The notes under the pieces were generated by a model. That model saw only the letters and a program-made list of their open reading frames with translations. It was not told where the DNA came from and did no database searches. A stretch of DNA of 64,000 nt from Membranipora membranacea (Eukaryota; Bryozoa; Gymnolaemata; Cheilostomatida; Membraniporidae), in NCBI GenBank assembly GCA_914767715.1, contig OU612073.1, positions 11,532,001 to 11,596,000 of the forward strand, written 5' to 3'. This document shows, one piece after another, positions 23,201 to 34,527 of the stretch. Position numbers and translations under genes: made by a program. The number at the start of each line of letters is the position of its first letter. The first letter of the stretch is position 1.

Positions 23201-26200
23201 TGAGTGAAACGTCTAAACTGAATTCTAACTTTTGTAACTGTGATATTTTCAACAAGCCTGACATTCTGCTCATATTCATAATGTATTTACTGTTCCATTG
23301 GTATTTTGGATAGGTAATTGTTTTTGTGAACCCTGTTGCGTTTTCTGTAATACTTAAAATATGTCAATAAGATGCTCAGATAAAAGGAGCCAAAATTGAC
23401 TGGAAAATATCTCGAGCATATAAATTGAAAAAAGACTGTGTTTGCTATTATCTTCTGATATTTTGAAACCCTGTTATGTTAATCAATTTCTCATCTGTAT
23501 AGGTCAGCAATGGTATATGGCACAAAGAAATTTAAACTAGTCCAGAGAATATCCAAAATTAAGACTAACAAGTCCACTTCGAAATCTACAGAGACTAAAC
23601 AGACAGAGAAGGATTCAGCTAATACAACAACTGATACGGTACCAGCTAAAGAACCTGACAACAGAGATCATCTCAAAATATTCCTCGATACGGGAATGGT
23701 AGAGTAAGTAAAGTGTATATAAGAGGCAACAGGGTGCACACATACTCTAGCTAGGGTTGCAAAAAATGGCACAATTTCTGGTGCGCGTATTATGTTCAAT
23801 AGCATGATAGCTTTCCAACAGTTTATGATGTGCTGGTAATCGGATAGGTCGTTGACATTTCAACCTGATTGCTCCCTGTATGATTGTGCAACATGATTCC
23901 CTGCAGGTCAATGATAGGGTCACACCAAGCATCACTCACACAATGTTGCCCTTACGGGTAAATTCTGCGGACATCATGCTGTCGTCCTAGCCATGTCATA
24001 TGATCATTGCCCAAAATAAATCCTTTTTTTTGCAATTGACATCATATTTCAGCGCCATTTGTCATAGCAAGATGATCTCAACTTAAATATGCAAAGTAAA
24101 CATTGCGAAGCCCTTAGTCCAACATTGTGTGGGTGATACCATTTGCTATGTTTTTGCTAGAAATACATGCATACGATCCCAATTCGATCGTATGCACGTA
24201 TTTCTAGCAAAAACATAGCAAATGGTATCACCCACACAATGTTGGGCTAAGCTACATAATCTTTGCCTGCCGTAGTGTTCATTTAATCAAATATATTGAT
24301 TTTATTCTCACCCCTAACATGGCGAGGCTTAGAACTTAGAACGGATGTCATTTAACATACTGTCATTTAAGATACGCCCTAGGAAGGCTCTGGTCACTAT
24401 TAATTTGACTTTTATTTATTGTAGTACATTCTTCAGAAGACCCGGGTTCTCCCCGGATGGAAACTTGGTGGCATATCCATGTGGCTGTTATGAGATTGAA
24501 AATGATGAACCCTTGTCAGATTCTAGGGCGAACACATCGACGTCAGAACCACTAGACGATAAGCTCATACAGATTAATGTTGTCTATCTTTATCAAACGA
24601 AAAATCTAGAAAGGTAATTCTATGTGTGTGTTATTCAGGATTAACTCAATGATTAAGAAGATTTATAGAATCCGTACCAGGCAGGGAGATTAGATTTAAT
24701 AGTAATGGGAGACGGAATTAATAATAATATGCCTCTTGGTATTTGGGCCTTGATGCCATAATGGTTATTTTATATTTCACTTTGGAAAATCCGCCCCAAT
24801 ACTACGAAAAAATCTATAACATTTTTAAGGGATAACAATCACAGCCTCCCAGCTTTCTGTGGTTAAACATTGTAAGGACCCTCCCTCCTGCTATGTGAAA
24901 TTCTGCATGTTTTTTGAGAAAACAGCATCATGATATGACCAATATATTAGAATACACGGGTGCTTTCTAAGGCAAACAGTAGCCAGGTAGGCTACTATTG
25001 ACAATATAGGGGGATTATGTTTATGGGAGGAATTCTTATTTTAATTTAGATGCACTATCAGATAATCCACCAACAGACATAGAAAATGAGATCACATTTT
25101 CCTGAGAAAGGATGCTTAAAATTAATTTTTATCATTTTAGATTAATTTTTTAATGAGTTTATACTTGTGTGATATAGGGAGGGGAAGCTTAGGTGTCAGG
25201 TGTGGAGTTAACTTCAAAGCATTCTTTTTTATCTAATCTCGTACGTGTGCTAACAAAATAGTTTTGAAAATTGTGTCACATTGGGCGTGGCTGTTGATGT
25301 AACTTGCTTGAGATGTTATTTGGGTGGTGTCATCATGTTTTAGCAATACGGTTAAGACTCATGAGTAACAGTCAAACGTTATGTCTCAAAATAAAACTTT
25401 CATCATTTGAACCAGCCGGTATCCGATTTTTTTCTCTATACATAAGGTCTAACATGTCCGCCCTATTTAATGGGCCACCTTATGCTCAGGTGGCTCGTGT
25501 GGGGTAGAGACCCTATATCCTTGCCCGGCATTGCCTGCCACCTTTTTTGGAGAGGCAGAGGGGGATCTTTACATAGTATTGCCTTCTACCAGAGTTGGAC
25601 TGTCATATTTTAAAATGACTTAACAAAATAAGCCCATTGATTTTGTATTCTAAACAATGATACAAGATGATTTCATGTAAAAACTATGAAAGCATTGTTA
25701 GGTGGATTATGGGTGTGTTTGGGCTTTTGTGGCTTGGCTAGCATAAAACATGTCATGTCCTCAGCTTTACCTAGTGAGTCAACCGGGAATTAAACTTTAT
25801 GGTCAAATCAAACACTCATCAATTTAGTTCCATGCAGAATAACGCTTCTTTTATGTAGCTATCAGTTCACCGGCAGTCGACTCACCCTTCATGATTATTG
25901 TGATCATATGAAATTGGGATGATATCGACACAGAGTAAGGATAAACAGAGGGGACACTTCAATGGTCGTTATAGTGCCTGAGGTTTTTATCCACTGGGGG
26001 AAATTCATCAATCTGGCCACCTGCCAATTTCAGAATATATATAAGTTACAGTGGAGTTTTGTCATGCAGACATAGCCACCTTTGATAGGTCATAATTCAT
26101 TCTGTATTTATCCTAAAGACTGATTTTTAACTTTTCTGAAATGTCCAATCTTCGAGCTATACACCATATTATTGTCATTTTTTGCTAGGATACACAGGCT

Positions 26201-29200
26201 ATGAGTAATCCAGGTTTTTAAAATGAGTTTTATCATATAGATTTACATAGGGCTTAGGTCAATGCACGGACATTTCCTAATTTTTATGACCAGCCGTCTA
26301 TCAATTGTCACATGTAAATCTATATGACAAAACTCATTTCAAAAACCTGGATTACTCTTAGCCTATGAATCCTAGCAAAAAATGACAATTATATGGTGTA
26401 TAGCATTCCAACTAAGTTGGAAATCAGTCTTTAGGATAAATACAGAATGAATTACGGCCCATCAAAGGTAGGGGTGTCTGCAAGAAAAATGCCATTATAA
26501 CATATAGAGATAATGAGTTTTTGGCATCCAGCTGTGCACAATTTTCCCCCAGTGAATCAAAAAACCGCAGGCACTATAACTATCATTGAACTGTCCGCTC
26601 TGTATATCCTTACTCTGTGATATCGAGATGTCATTTAATTGTTATTCTGTACTAATCCTGTAGGTTTGGCTTTTATCTTGGTGATGTAATTTCTACTTTT
26701 TTATTTTCCTGGTACAGAAGGCCACAGGGCAGCCTATAGGATCAAACTTTTATTAGACGCATTTCCTTGTACTTTTTTGCCAGTTTCTCTTTTTTTTTCA
26801 TCAGCCATTCTCATTTTGCCTCCGGGAAAACTTCACAAGCTAATCGCTATTATTGCGGGAGGGTTTGCCTGAATTACATTCTGTTGTCATACTCTAGAGC
26901 TTTGTTCCCTTGTGTCACTTTGGTACAATTTTAATAGGGTGCATTATATAGAATGTCTGCGCTTATGTGATATATGTGCTCATTTGGGTGAGCCGAGAAG
27001 GGGACACGTCTGCTGAGCGCCCAAAGACCCAGTCAATAAGAATGTATTGTATTGTGGGGCAAACCGCAGATAACTTAAGTACAAAGTACAGTGTGTCACG
27101 GGTAATATAAATATAATCATTATTTATTTTGATTTATTTATATTTTATTATTGTGTACCTTTCACCGACGGCCTGTCCGGATGGCGGTTTATTTATTTTT
27201 AATTATTTTCTCATCTTCTTCTGCATGCCAATAATATTGTTCTTTGGATTATCTCCATATATTTTTAGGTCAACCTCATTACTTGAACCATTGATAACTT
27301 AATCTTTAATTGTCTGAGAAATCCGGAAAGGTGAAAAAGATGTAAGTAGCTATGGCCTCATGTTTGCCTTCCATTGTTATACAATAAATATTTGACTCTT
27401 TTCTTTTAGTCCCGTGATATGTCTGCCTACTGGTAACTCTCCTGCCATCGCAGTAAGATTCTGTCCTCAGCTGTTCAAGCTTCGAGAGGGGACTTCTCCG
27501 GAGACGACGCCTATATTCAAGTTTGTACAATGTTTATGCTCACTTTCCAGCTGTTCGAAGTGGGCAAAGTAAACATATTGCCAACTTTCCCCCACCCAAG
27601 AAAACTAAAACTTCTAACTGCTAGGGAGAGTTGTAATTGAACAAAAAGATTGACGGCTGAGCATTCATTTAGTTGTTTACTGCTTACTTACTTGATGCTT
27701 ACTGCATCTTTGCAGAAATTTCCAGTAAATAATTATTTAGTTCATTCATTAAATTCTGTGAGCCATATTAGACTCTTGGTTTTATGCCGTTTATTGGTTT
27801 ACTTGCGGTTGTAGCAAACCGTCAACTCCTGTTAGGCACTCATTTCTAAATTCATTTTCATTTATTTTACAGATTACCGTACCGTATGGTGTACGCCGTG
27901 GTAACTCTTGATAACGTTCTACTCTACGACACACAGCAGACATCTCCCTTTGCTAGTATTGGCTCCATACACTACGAGCAGCTCACAGATGCCTCATGGT
28001 ATGTATAAACTCCACTCCTGTCAAAGTGTCTAGGAAAGCTAAATACAACCACTGATCAAATCAAAGGAATCTCATAGCAATGAACAAAAAACCTTAATTT
28101 ACATGGGCAAGGAAATTATTGAATGATATAACTGATTTCTAAGTGCAAAAACCCAGGGTATAGAAGGGTCTAGGGATTGTCTCCCCTGTTACAAAGTAAA
28201 TTTAGTTTTTTCATTCATTGCTATGAGATTACTTTGATATGAACAGTGGTTGTTTTTTGCCAACCTCAACACTTTAATTCAGAAAAGGAGGATCGGTTCT
28301 TTTCAGTTTCAAAGTATTATAATGTCTCTCCTTTCAATCATTACATGATCAGGACCGTTCGTACCCTGAGGTTTGAGTTGAGCGGAATGCACTGTATTTG
28401 ATTTTTACTGTGGTTATTTTCTTACCTGAGAAATGTATCTTCAACATTTACATGTGCTTACGCAGTAGTAATTGATGAGAATAATGGGGTGGTATTGGGC
28501 ATCTAAATAGCGTTCCCAACATGCAGCTTCAATGCTGTCTTTCAGGGGTGGGGGGGTCAGATGAAATTTGATGCTACCATCAACCTTTTCTTTCTGGGAT
28601 TCCACGGAAATCCTGTACATAATATACTTACTATTTACATGATATGATCAACTTTCCCAGAGGAGATGCATTGGCCTTCGAAGGTATAAGTTGAGTTCTA
28701 CCAGATAAAAAATGGAGGTTTACTGGGTTACACCCACAAGGGTTACTCACAGGGTATCACGGCTTTAAACGAGCAAGAGTTTTCTTGTTTTTGTGGTAGC
28801 ATGCAGATCATGTCCCAAATACATTTATCAAAATCGATAGGCTTATGTTAGTCTAGTCGGACACACACCGTCATATTTCCCTTTTGTCGAGTTACATTTT
28901 CGTGTTAAGATGCAAATCCAATATTCTTTGTACAAATTCTGAGATCAAGAAGTATCTGTATACCAAATTATTCACTAAATTAAGCACCCTAAGAATGGTG
29001 GAAAAGTTGCTACAGCAATTATGTCATAGTTCAGACCCCAGGCAGTTGTAAAACCTTACATTGAGCAACCTCCACCCTCTGTCAGGTTCTCAGGAACGCC
29101 CACCCTCTCACACCTGTATCTACAGCCTAGCTACAGGGTACTATTTGTTCTAACCATTTGGTAATCTTCTCTAAGCTTCCTTTATCAACTGAACTATAAT

Positions 29201-30794
29201 CATCTCAAGCTTTTCTAATTATGTGTGATGATCCAAATTCTTGTTGGTACAGCGGCACCGAGTGTGCCTGTGATTTATGTCAGGGAGGATTATGTGACTT
29301 GCGGTGGATTAGCACCTGGTTAGGAATTAAGTTTATTGCTACCTTATGTAAAAAGTAAGATGATTAAACTGCCGTTGAGTCAACAGGCCCGGCATCTGAC
29401 AGGCCATTTGTAGAGAGATTAGCAAGTTAATAAAGGAAAAGGAAGGATTATTCATGATGTTTGTTTGAAGAAGCGGTGGCCAGCTTAAATCCCTTTTTTT
29501 TCCGTTTAATTTCTAAACAATCTCCTACTGCTTTGTAAGTCATGTTGCAATATCTTTTTTCTTGAGGTATATTGACCCCTAGATTTTCAGCAAACTTTCC
29601 CCAAACTCAGGATGCGTCCTGCCTTTTTCTTGGTTTTGTCATTTACGTATGGCATGTCGATTTGCCAGTTGGATACAGCTCTCCCTAACACCGATACTAT
29701 TACATGATTAGTTTCATTTATACTTTGGAGTTGCAAAAAATCCCAAGGGATAAAGAAGACCATGCTATACAAGGCCAAATTTAGGACCTGCAAAATATTT
29801 TCTCCGTAGAAGTTGATTACCAATCTTGTGGAAGACCATCTGGGCATCTCATGGTAGCACTCGTCTGAACACGTTATTTTGTATCATTACTTTGGCTATA
29901 ATCACAGACTTCAAAGGAAAACTGGCGGGACTGAAAACTATTAAAGACATTCTCCACTAAGATTGACTTATTATTTTATGAAACGTCTTACATGGCGACA
30001 GGGCATAACATTGAATATTCAATTCAATCCCTGTTGATTATAAGGACAGCATCAGTCACCAGAGCATTGTGGTAAAATATGGCAGTTTATGGTTGGGAGA
30101 GAGACTCACACTCACTCTATCCTAGGTGCGATAGATGCGCGCTCCCACCCGAATGATAGGACTTAGATCCAGACTAAGATTATAATCTTTAATCTCAATT
30201 AGGCTCTAATCTGATTTTGCTGTCGTTAGCTAGAAATTTAATTTAATCTAATTAAAACATACCCCTCCCCCCAAAAAATTTTGGCCTTTCTCGAAACTAT
30301 ACTAATTGAAGTCTACCCAGGGAACCAAACGGAGCATACTTGAGGATTTGGATTACGATAAGCTCCCATAATTAATGTAATGTAATTTGTTTTTATTCAA
30401 ATTACCCTCAACTTCATGAGTATTGCTCTATAATTGTAGGTCTTCTGATGGTGGTTACCTAATGGTGTCTTCAATAGATGGTTTCTGCACTATAGTGACA
30501 ATTAATAAAGAGAAGCTAGGGGAACCATACCGCCACCCCACACCGGAGCCTGCTGAGAATGAGGCTATGATATGCAACCAAAGCACGCCTCAGTCTACTG
30601 GCACATTGCTCGAAAAACATGAAACACCGAAAAACCACAAAACTACAGCGATGCCTACTGAAAAATGTGACAATGCTGTGATTATAGATTTAGCACCTGA
30701 AACTACACCAAATAAAGCGCCTCTGTTGATCAAGTCTATGCCAGAGGCAGAAACTAAAAGTTCTGACAATGTTGAAAAGATGGAGACTGATTGA
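20212..30794 (+). CDS. CHAF1B: Chromatin assembly factor 1 subunit B (CAF-1 p60), WD40 histone chaperone subunit
   Basis: Nine exons: 20212-20322, 20838-20970, 21874-22000, 22318-22518, 23503-23703, 24425-24613, 27410-27520, 27873-27998, 30440-30794 (1554 nt, 517 aa, against 559 in human). Family landmarks occur in order: INWHGPTGTIFSVDIQ, CAVNVVRFHPTEDIIAS, RENWTVIKQFRGHGSEVYDI, HKSYVQGVAWDP, TFFRRPGFSPDG, LPYRMVYAV, VLLYDTQQTSPF, SWSSDGGYLMVSS. These make a seven-bladed WD40 propeller, followed by a short Thr/Pro-rich tail that is less conserved. With CHAF1A and RBBP4, CAF-1 deposits H3-H4 on newly replicated DNA. A lysine/threonine-rich insert lies near residues 200-250. The start is the first in-frame Met; a tiny upstream exon adding about six residues is possible (acceptor ending 20196). 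Introns of 2.8 kb (24614-27409) and 2.4 kb (27999-30439) carry fold-back elements and no coding sequence. Confidence 0.95.
20323..20613. repeat. Tandem duplication of about 85 bp in CHAF1B intron 1, second copy interrupted
   Basis: GTCTGTGTCTATATCTAGCT starts at 20323, directly after the exon-1 donor, and again at 20408. The two copies also share GTTAGTGGCGCTTAGCGCTA. The second copy is split by the element at 20431-20541. Confidence 0.8.
20431..20541. mobile_element. MITE-like fold-back element (family 1, copy 1)
   Basis: The inner arms TTTGCCTGCATTCAG...CACTGGTCAC and GTGACCAGTG...GGAATGCAGGCAA are complementary. It is flanked by ATCTAGCTAG on both sides (20421-20430 and 20542-20551), while the uninterrupted neighbouring duplicate carries that sequence once. 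This suggests a target-site duplication, although CTAGCTAGACC also precedes copy 2 and may be part of the element. Confidence 0.7.
21573..21739. mobile_element. MITE-like fold-back element (family 1, copy 2)
   Basis: The ends AGACCAAGTTTGGTC and GACCAAACTGGGTCT are inverted repeats. The inside matches copy 1 at 20431-20541 (TTTGCCTG, CACTGGTC / GACCAGTG, GGAGCAACTGGAATACAGGC). A 36-bp part of the right arm is duplicated in tandem from about 21651. It lies in CHAF1B intron 2 and has no coding capacity. Confidence 0.8.
24113..24251. mobile_element. Near-perfect palindromic MITE in CHAF1B intron 5
   Basis: The arms start CTTAGTCCAACATTGTGTGG and end CCACACAATGTTGGGCTAAG. The two arms, about 65 nt each, are almost perfectly complementary around a loop of roughly 9 nt (CCCAATTCG). 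The high arm identity suggests recent insertion or homogenisation. Confidence 0.85.
25921..26625. mobile_element. Long fold-back element in CHAF1B intron 6
   Basis: Left arm about 25921-26248, spacer about 63 bp, right arm about 26312-26625. The ends are GATATCGACACAGAGTAAGG and CCTTACTCTGTGATATC. Internal matching blocks include AGACTGATTTTTAACTT against its diverged partner and TTTGCTAGGAT / ATCCTAGCAAA. There is no open reading frame. It looks like a non-autonomous DNA-transposon derivative. Its end sequence recurs at 55198-55235. Confidence 0.8.
28046..28252. mobile_element. MITE-like element in CHAF1B intron 8
   Basis: Terminal inverted repeats of about 45 bp: CAACCACTGATCAAATCAAA at the left and TTTGATATGAACAGTGGTTG at the right, with CTCATAGCAATGAA / TTCATTGCTATGAG inside. 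The middle is unrelated and non-coding. Confidence 0.75.
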
Positions 30795-31939
30795 ATGCTA
30801 GACGCTTGAACAGCCAGCCAAATCAGGGTTGGCTTTTTTTTACAATATCCGTCAAATTTCGACTATTGTTACTTATTTTAGCTGGCTTCTGGTATTATCA
30901 GCAAAGTTTTTCACATATTTCAATACATATTCCTACACTGCCAACCAACAGACACCCAGTTTGTAGCATAAGAGAGATGTTGTCAATATTGATTTTGCAT
31001 TAACAATGATTTCACTTACATAATAAATACAATCAATCACATCACCAGATACAATCTCAAACTTTTTTTGTGTGTGGAAGGCGTGCTTCTCGTATCACTT
31101 GTCCTGTATTACAGGGGGGACTTCCAATTAAAAACAGTCGAAATCACTATCTGCTTGAGTCTCGCTCACAAATCACTCACTCATCGATGTAACTGTATAC
31201 AATCCGAGTGAGCAATTTGGGAACAAATTTGTCTCATTCAAAGACCAAATGAGTGATAATTGCGAGAGCAATATGATGGTGGTAATTTGCTTTAGTAAAG
31301 CATCACTCAATCTAATGCAAATACCCCTCTGGGACACAAGGAATTAGCATTGTTTGCTGTCAGATTTTACATAAGCCATTTGTGTAGTTGAAGGACCTTA
31401 ATCTGTTGTTATAAACAGTCACAAATATCCAGTTCCTTCAAATTTCTTCAAGAATCAATTAAATTTGAATTTTTCAATCATTGGTTGACTTAATTTTGCG
31501 TACTTTGGACTCTAATCTTGAAAGCGTGTACTTTGATCTCTAAACTTGAATGTTTATTGTACCATTAGCAACACCAAAATATGAATCTAGACATACTTGA
31601 GTATTTTTTAGCTTTATTATGCTCCATATGTAGAAACAAAATAATGCAGTACAAAAATAAATATATAGATTTTTACCATGACAATAACCCAAGACGAACT
31701 TATTTTATATTTTTAAATTTAATTCTCCTCGCACTCAAATACCATAAATGCTGTCGTCAAACCATCATAGCTGGTCTCGCTTACAATAAAATTGCCCAAC
31801 TAATAAGGGCATAATTAATACTGCACAGGTGCGAGGATATACTATTACATGGTATCGAAGATAAGAGTGAATCAGTAAACAAAAGAGTAGCTTGGAATAA
31901 TGCGCAGAATATGTTGTGATGCGAGTATAACAATCACTT
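30795..31939. other. Intergenic: CHAF1B 3' end and downstream sequence
   Basis: CHAF1B 3' UTR, with AATAAA at 31022-31027 as a plausible poly(A) signal about 230 nt after the stop. The rest is AT-rich and only chance frames are seen. The 3' UTR of gene A (- strand) must also lie in the right part. Confidence 0.5.
31022..31027 (+). terminator. Candidate poly(A) signal of CHAF1B
   Basis: Canonical AATAAA about 230 nt after the CHAF1B stop codon, on the coding strand. It is the only well placed hexamer noted in the first 300 nt. Confidence 0.5.
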
Positions 31940-32920
31940 CTAGTAATATGCTGGGGTAGTAGAAGTGCTGCTGCTGCTGCTATAGTAGTCATAGTAGTAG
32001 GCTGCTGTTGTGCTGGAGTAGTAGTCGTAGTAGGCGTTGTTGCGACGTCTGTGACTTCCCTTACCTCCACGACCTCTGTGACCTCTGCGACCTCCTTTAC
32101 CACCATGGTGGCTGTCGTGATGACCGTGACCGCCTCCATCACTGTAAACAAAAACCGCAGGAAATAAACCTATTGTTATTTTTTCAGGGTTTTTTTTATA
32201 AGCCTGTTCTTTTAGGTTTTTATATAGCAAAAAAAAAGCGGATTTTTTTTATGCTTTACATTTGGTAAGTCACAAGAAACTATGATCCTCAACATATCAT
32301 CAGGCAACGTTGTGGAATGATGGGAGCTTTAAAAAAAGTGTGTTGCTTGTGGCTTGGAACAGGGCCACAAGCATAGACTTAATTAAGTTTATGGCCACAA
32401 GTCAAACTCCTCACGCACCCTTTCCTCATGACGTTTCACAAAATTGGGCATTTATTTTCACATTCATCCGTCGCATAACAAACTAATTTCTGTCTTAGTG
32501 CAACCAAGAAACTGTGAAGGTTAAAAGCATGCTTACTTGTTACCAAGGATCTAACAGTATAACATACCCATGGTCATGGCCACCGTATTGTCCCCCGGTG
32601 GGGTAGTCGTAGTAGTAGTAGGATTGAGGATACTGGCGGTTGTTGTTGAAGCCAGTGTTTCCGCCGCCGCCGCCGCTGATGCCAGTGTTAGTGCCGCCAC
32701 TTCCAAATAAGTTATTGACGATGCTAGAGGCTAAACTTCCTCCTCCGGTCCCTCCATTTCCTGAGGTTACTCCAGTTCCACTGCGAAAGAAATCTGATAG
32801 TATGGAGGAGGGACCATTATTGCCACCAGTATTAGTGCGGTCAAAGAGATTATTAAGAAATTGTGCAGTGGTGCAGCCAAACAGAACGGCTACAAGAGCC
32901 ACAGTGCAAATTACCCTCAT
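31940..32920 (-). CDS. Gene A: secreted Gly/His/Tyr-rich protein
   Basis: Two coding exons, 32568-32920 and 31940-32141 (555 nt, 184 aa), joined at a phase-2 intron (CATGG^GTATGT ... TTTACAG^TGATGG). The signal peptide is MRVICTVALVAVLFGCTTA with likely cleavage before Gln. A Gly/Asn/Ser-rich part follows with NNLFDR, SDFFRSG and NNLFGSGG, then QSYYYYDYPTGGQYGGHDHG. The second exon starts with a His/Gly/Lys/Arg-rich run (HGHHDSHHGGKGG) and ends in Tyr/Ser clusters with the tail SSSSSTSTTPAYY. A leader intron is likely: acceptor at 32936-32937 and donor after 33442. No known domain is recognised. Composition suggests an extracellular structural or adhesive protein; His and Tyr clusters could bind metal or be oxidised and cross-linked, which is inference. 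Confidence 0.8.
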
Positions 32921-33481
32921 ACTGGTCTTTATCTGAAAAGAAAGAACACAATTTATTAAAGAATCAGATCATGTTATGAATGTGATGCGATGCCTTTCTC
33001 ATATGTCTTTCTACTCTGTTTCATCGTTATTTTCTGACAGGTATAATAATAATCAAAAGGGTAATATATTTTCTTAATATGTAATAGCAAATTCCTAGTG
33101 TTTGTCTTTGATTGAAGAATAATATTTGTCTTCTGGAACTAGACACACAATTATAATCAAACCTGCAATGACTTTGCTAAATATTCTTTTGAAACAAACT
33201 TTTTTAAATATTAGAAAATAAATGTGTAATGTGTATCACGAATGTGTATCACGAAACGGACACTGCTGCATAGCTAGGAAAAAAAATCTTTTTATACATT
33301 TTTATTGCATCAACCATCATCCGACGATGTTCTCCCTGATGTGCAAAGAAACCAAAACAAAAAACCAATCGAAATAAAATCAAGGGAATAAAACTCAATG
33401 ACTGTTTGTCATCGCTGTGGCTGCTGCCTGCTTTTACTTACCGTTGTGGATGTGGGTCTAAACACGATGTGTAACTCCCTT

Positions 33482-33530
33482 CAGATAATCCCCTAATCTG
33501 TCTGACAGGTTGAAAAGCGATGTTTATATA
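33482..33530 (-). promoter_or_regulatory. Promoter of gene A: TATA box plus CAGATAATCCCC element
   Basis: On the - strand TATATAA lies at 33530-33524. About 30 bp downstream, around the expected start site, is a near-symmetric block, CAGATAATCCCCTAATCTG on the + strand at 33482-33500. A leader-exon donor (CAACG^GTAAGT) follows at 33442. The TAATCC cores resemble K50-type homeodomain sites and AGATAA resembles a GATA site. Similar blocks lie upstream of genes E and F. Confidence 0.55.
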
Positions 33531-34527
33531 GCTAGCTGGCCCATTTCCTGAGCTGCTTCGTACACTGTGCCGATAATCTCCCAAAATATAAATCAAATTT
33601 AATTATCTTTCACATCCTACACATTACACTTCTCCATAGGTAAATCCATTTGAATTTTAAAAGCCATTAGGCGGAGATAGTTTTTGATCTAATTAAGATT
33701 GCTTTAATATATGTATTATAAATATTGACATAATGCTGGGGATTATCTTTGCAATTGCCACAAGCTGGTACCTTTCCGTTTTCTTGCTTTCTAACGTTGG
33801 CAGTCTATATGTCATGATGTTGGCAGTTATAACTCTTTGATGGTTTCTGCTCGAAGGGAGGGGCGCACATATAAATATGTGCTTCAATCATGAAGAAGCA
33901 CCATTATGGAGCAGAAATGGGTTTGAGAGCCAATTTATGTCTATGTCTAACGCCAATAATACATCTGTTTTGGTTATTTGTTTTTATTGAACTAATCCGA
34001 TTCAAATTTCATCGTGTACAAATATATGAATATTTGAAATGATAATGAATGAATGGTAGTAAAAAATAGGATAGAGAAATCTATCAAAAAGTATATCACA
34101 TTATATAATGTATAAGATTAGAAAAATAAAGGAGTGATGCTTGTCGCTGACTACAGGTACCTATGATGCTCACTTTAAGGCCTGTTTATGACAAAACAGA
34201 GGGTGGGCTGCCTCTAAAGAGGGACGCAAGTTGCCCGAAGTCATCGTACTTAGAGTGTGATACATCCTAGAATACATTCTAGCGGTGAGGATATAGGGGA
34301 CCTCCTAATCATGGGTATGCAGCAAGCTGCCAGAAACTGAAACAAGCACTAATTGGCAGTGAAACTTTGAACTTAGCTGATAGGCCGAGAAGTGAGTTTA
34401 GTACAACACTATTATACTTGATAACTTTAAGATTAGTACCATAATACCATTGAATTGAGTTCAGTGCATAATACTTTAATATTTTAATCCCAAAATTTAT
34501 GCACACATTTACCGTTTGTAGTCATTA
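33531..34527. other. Intergenic between genes A and B
   Basis: AT-rich, with no coding frame supported on either strand. It must contain the gene B 3' UTR and distal promoter sequence of gene A. Confidence 0.5.
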
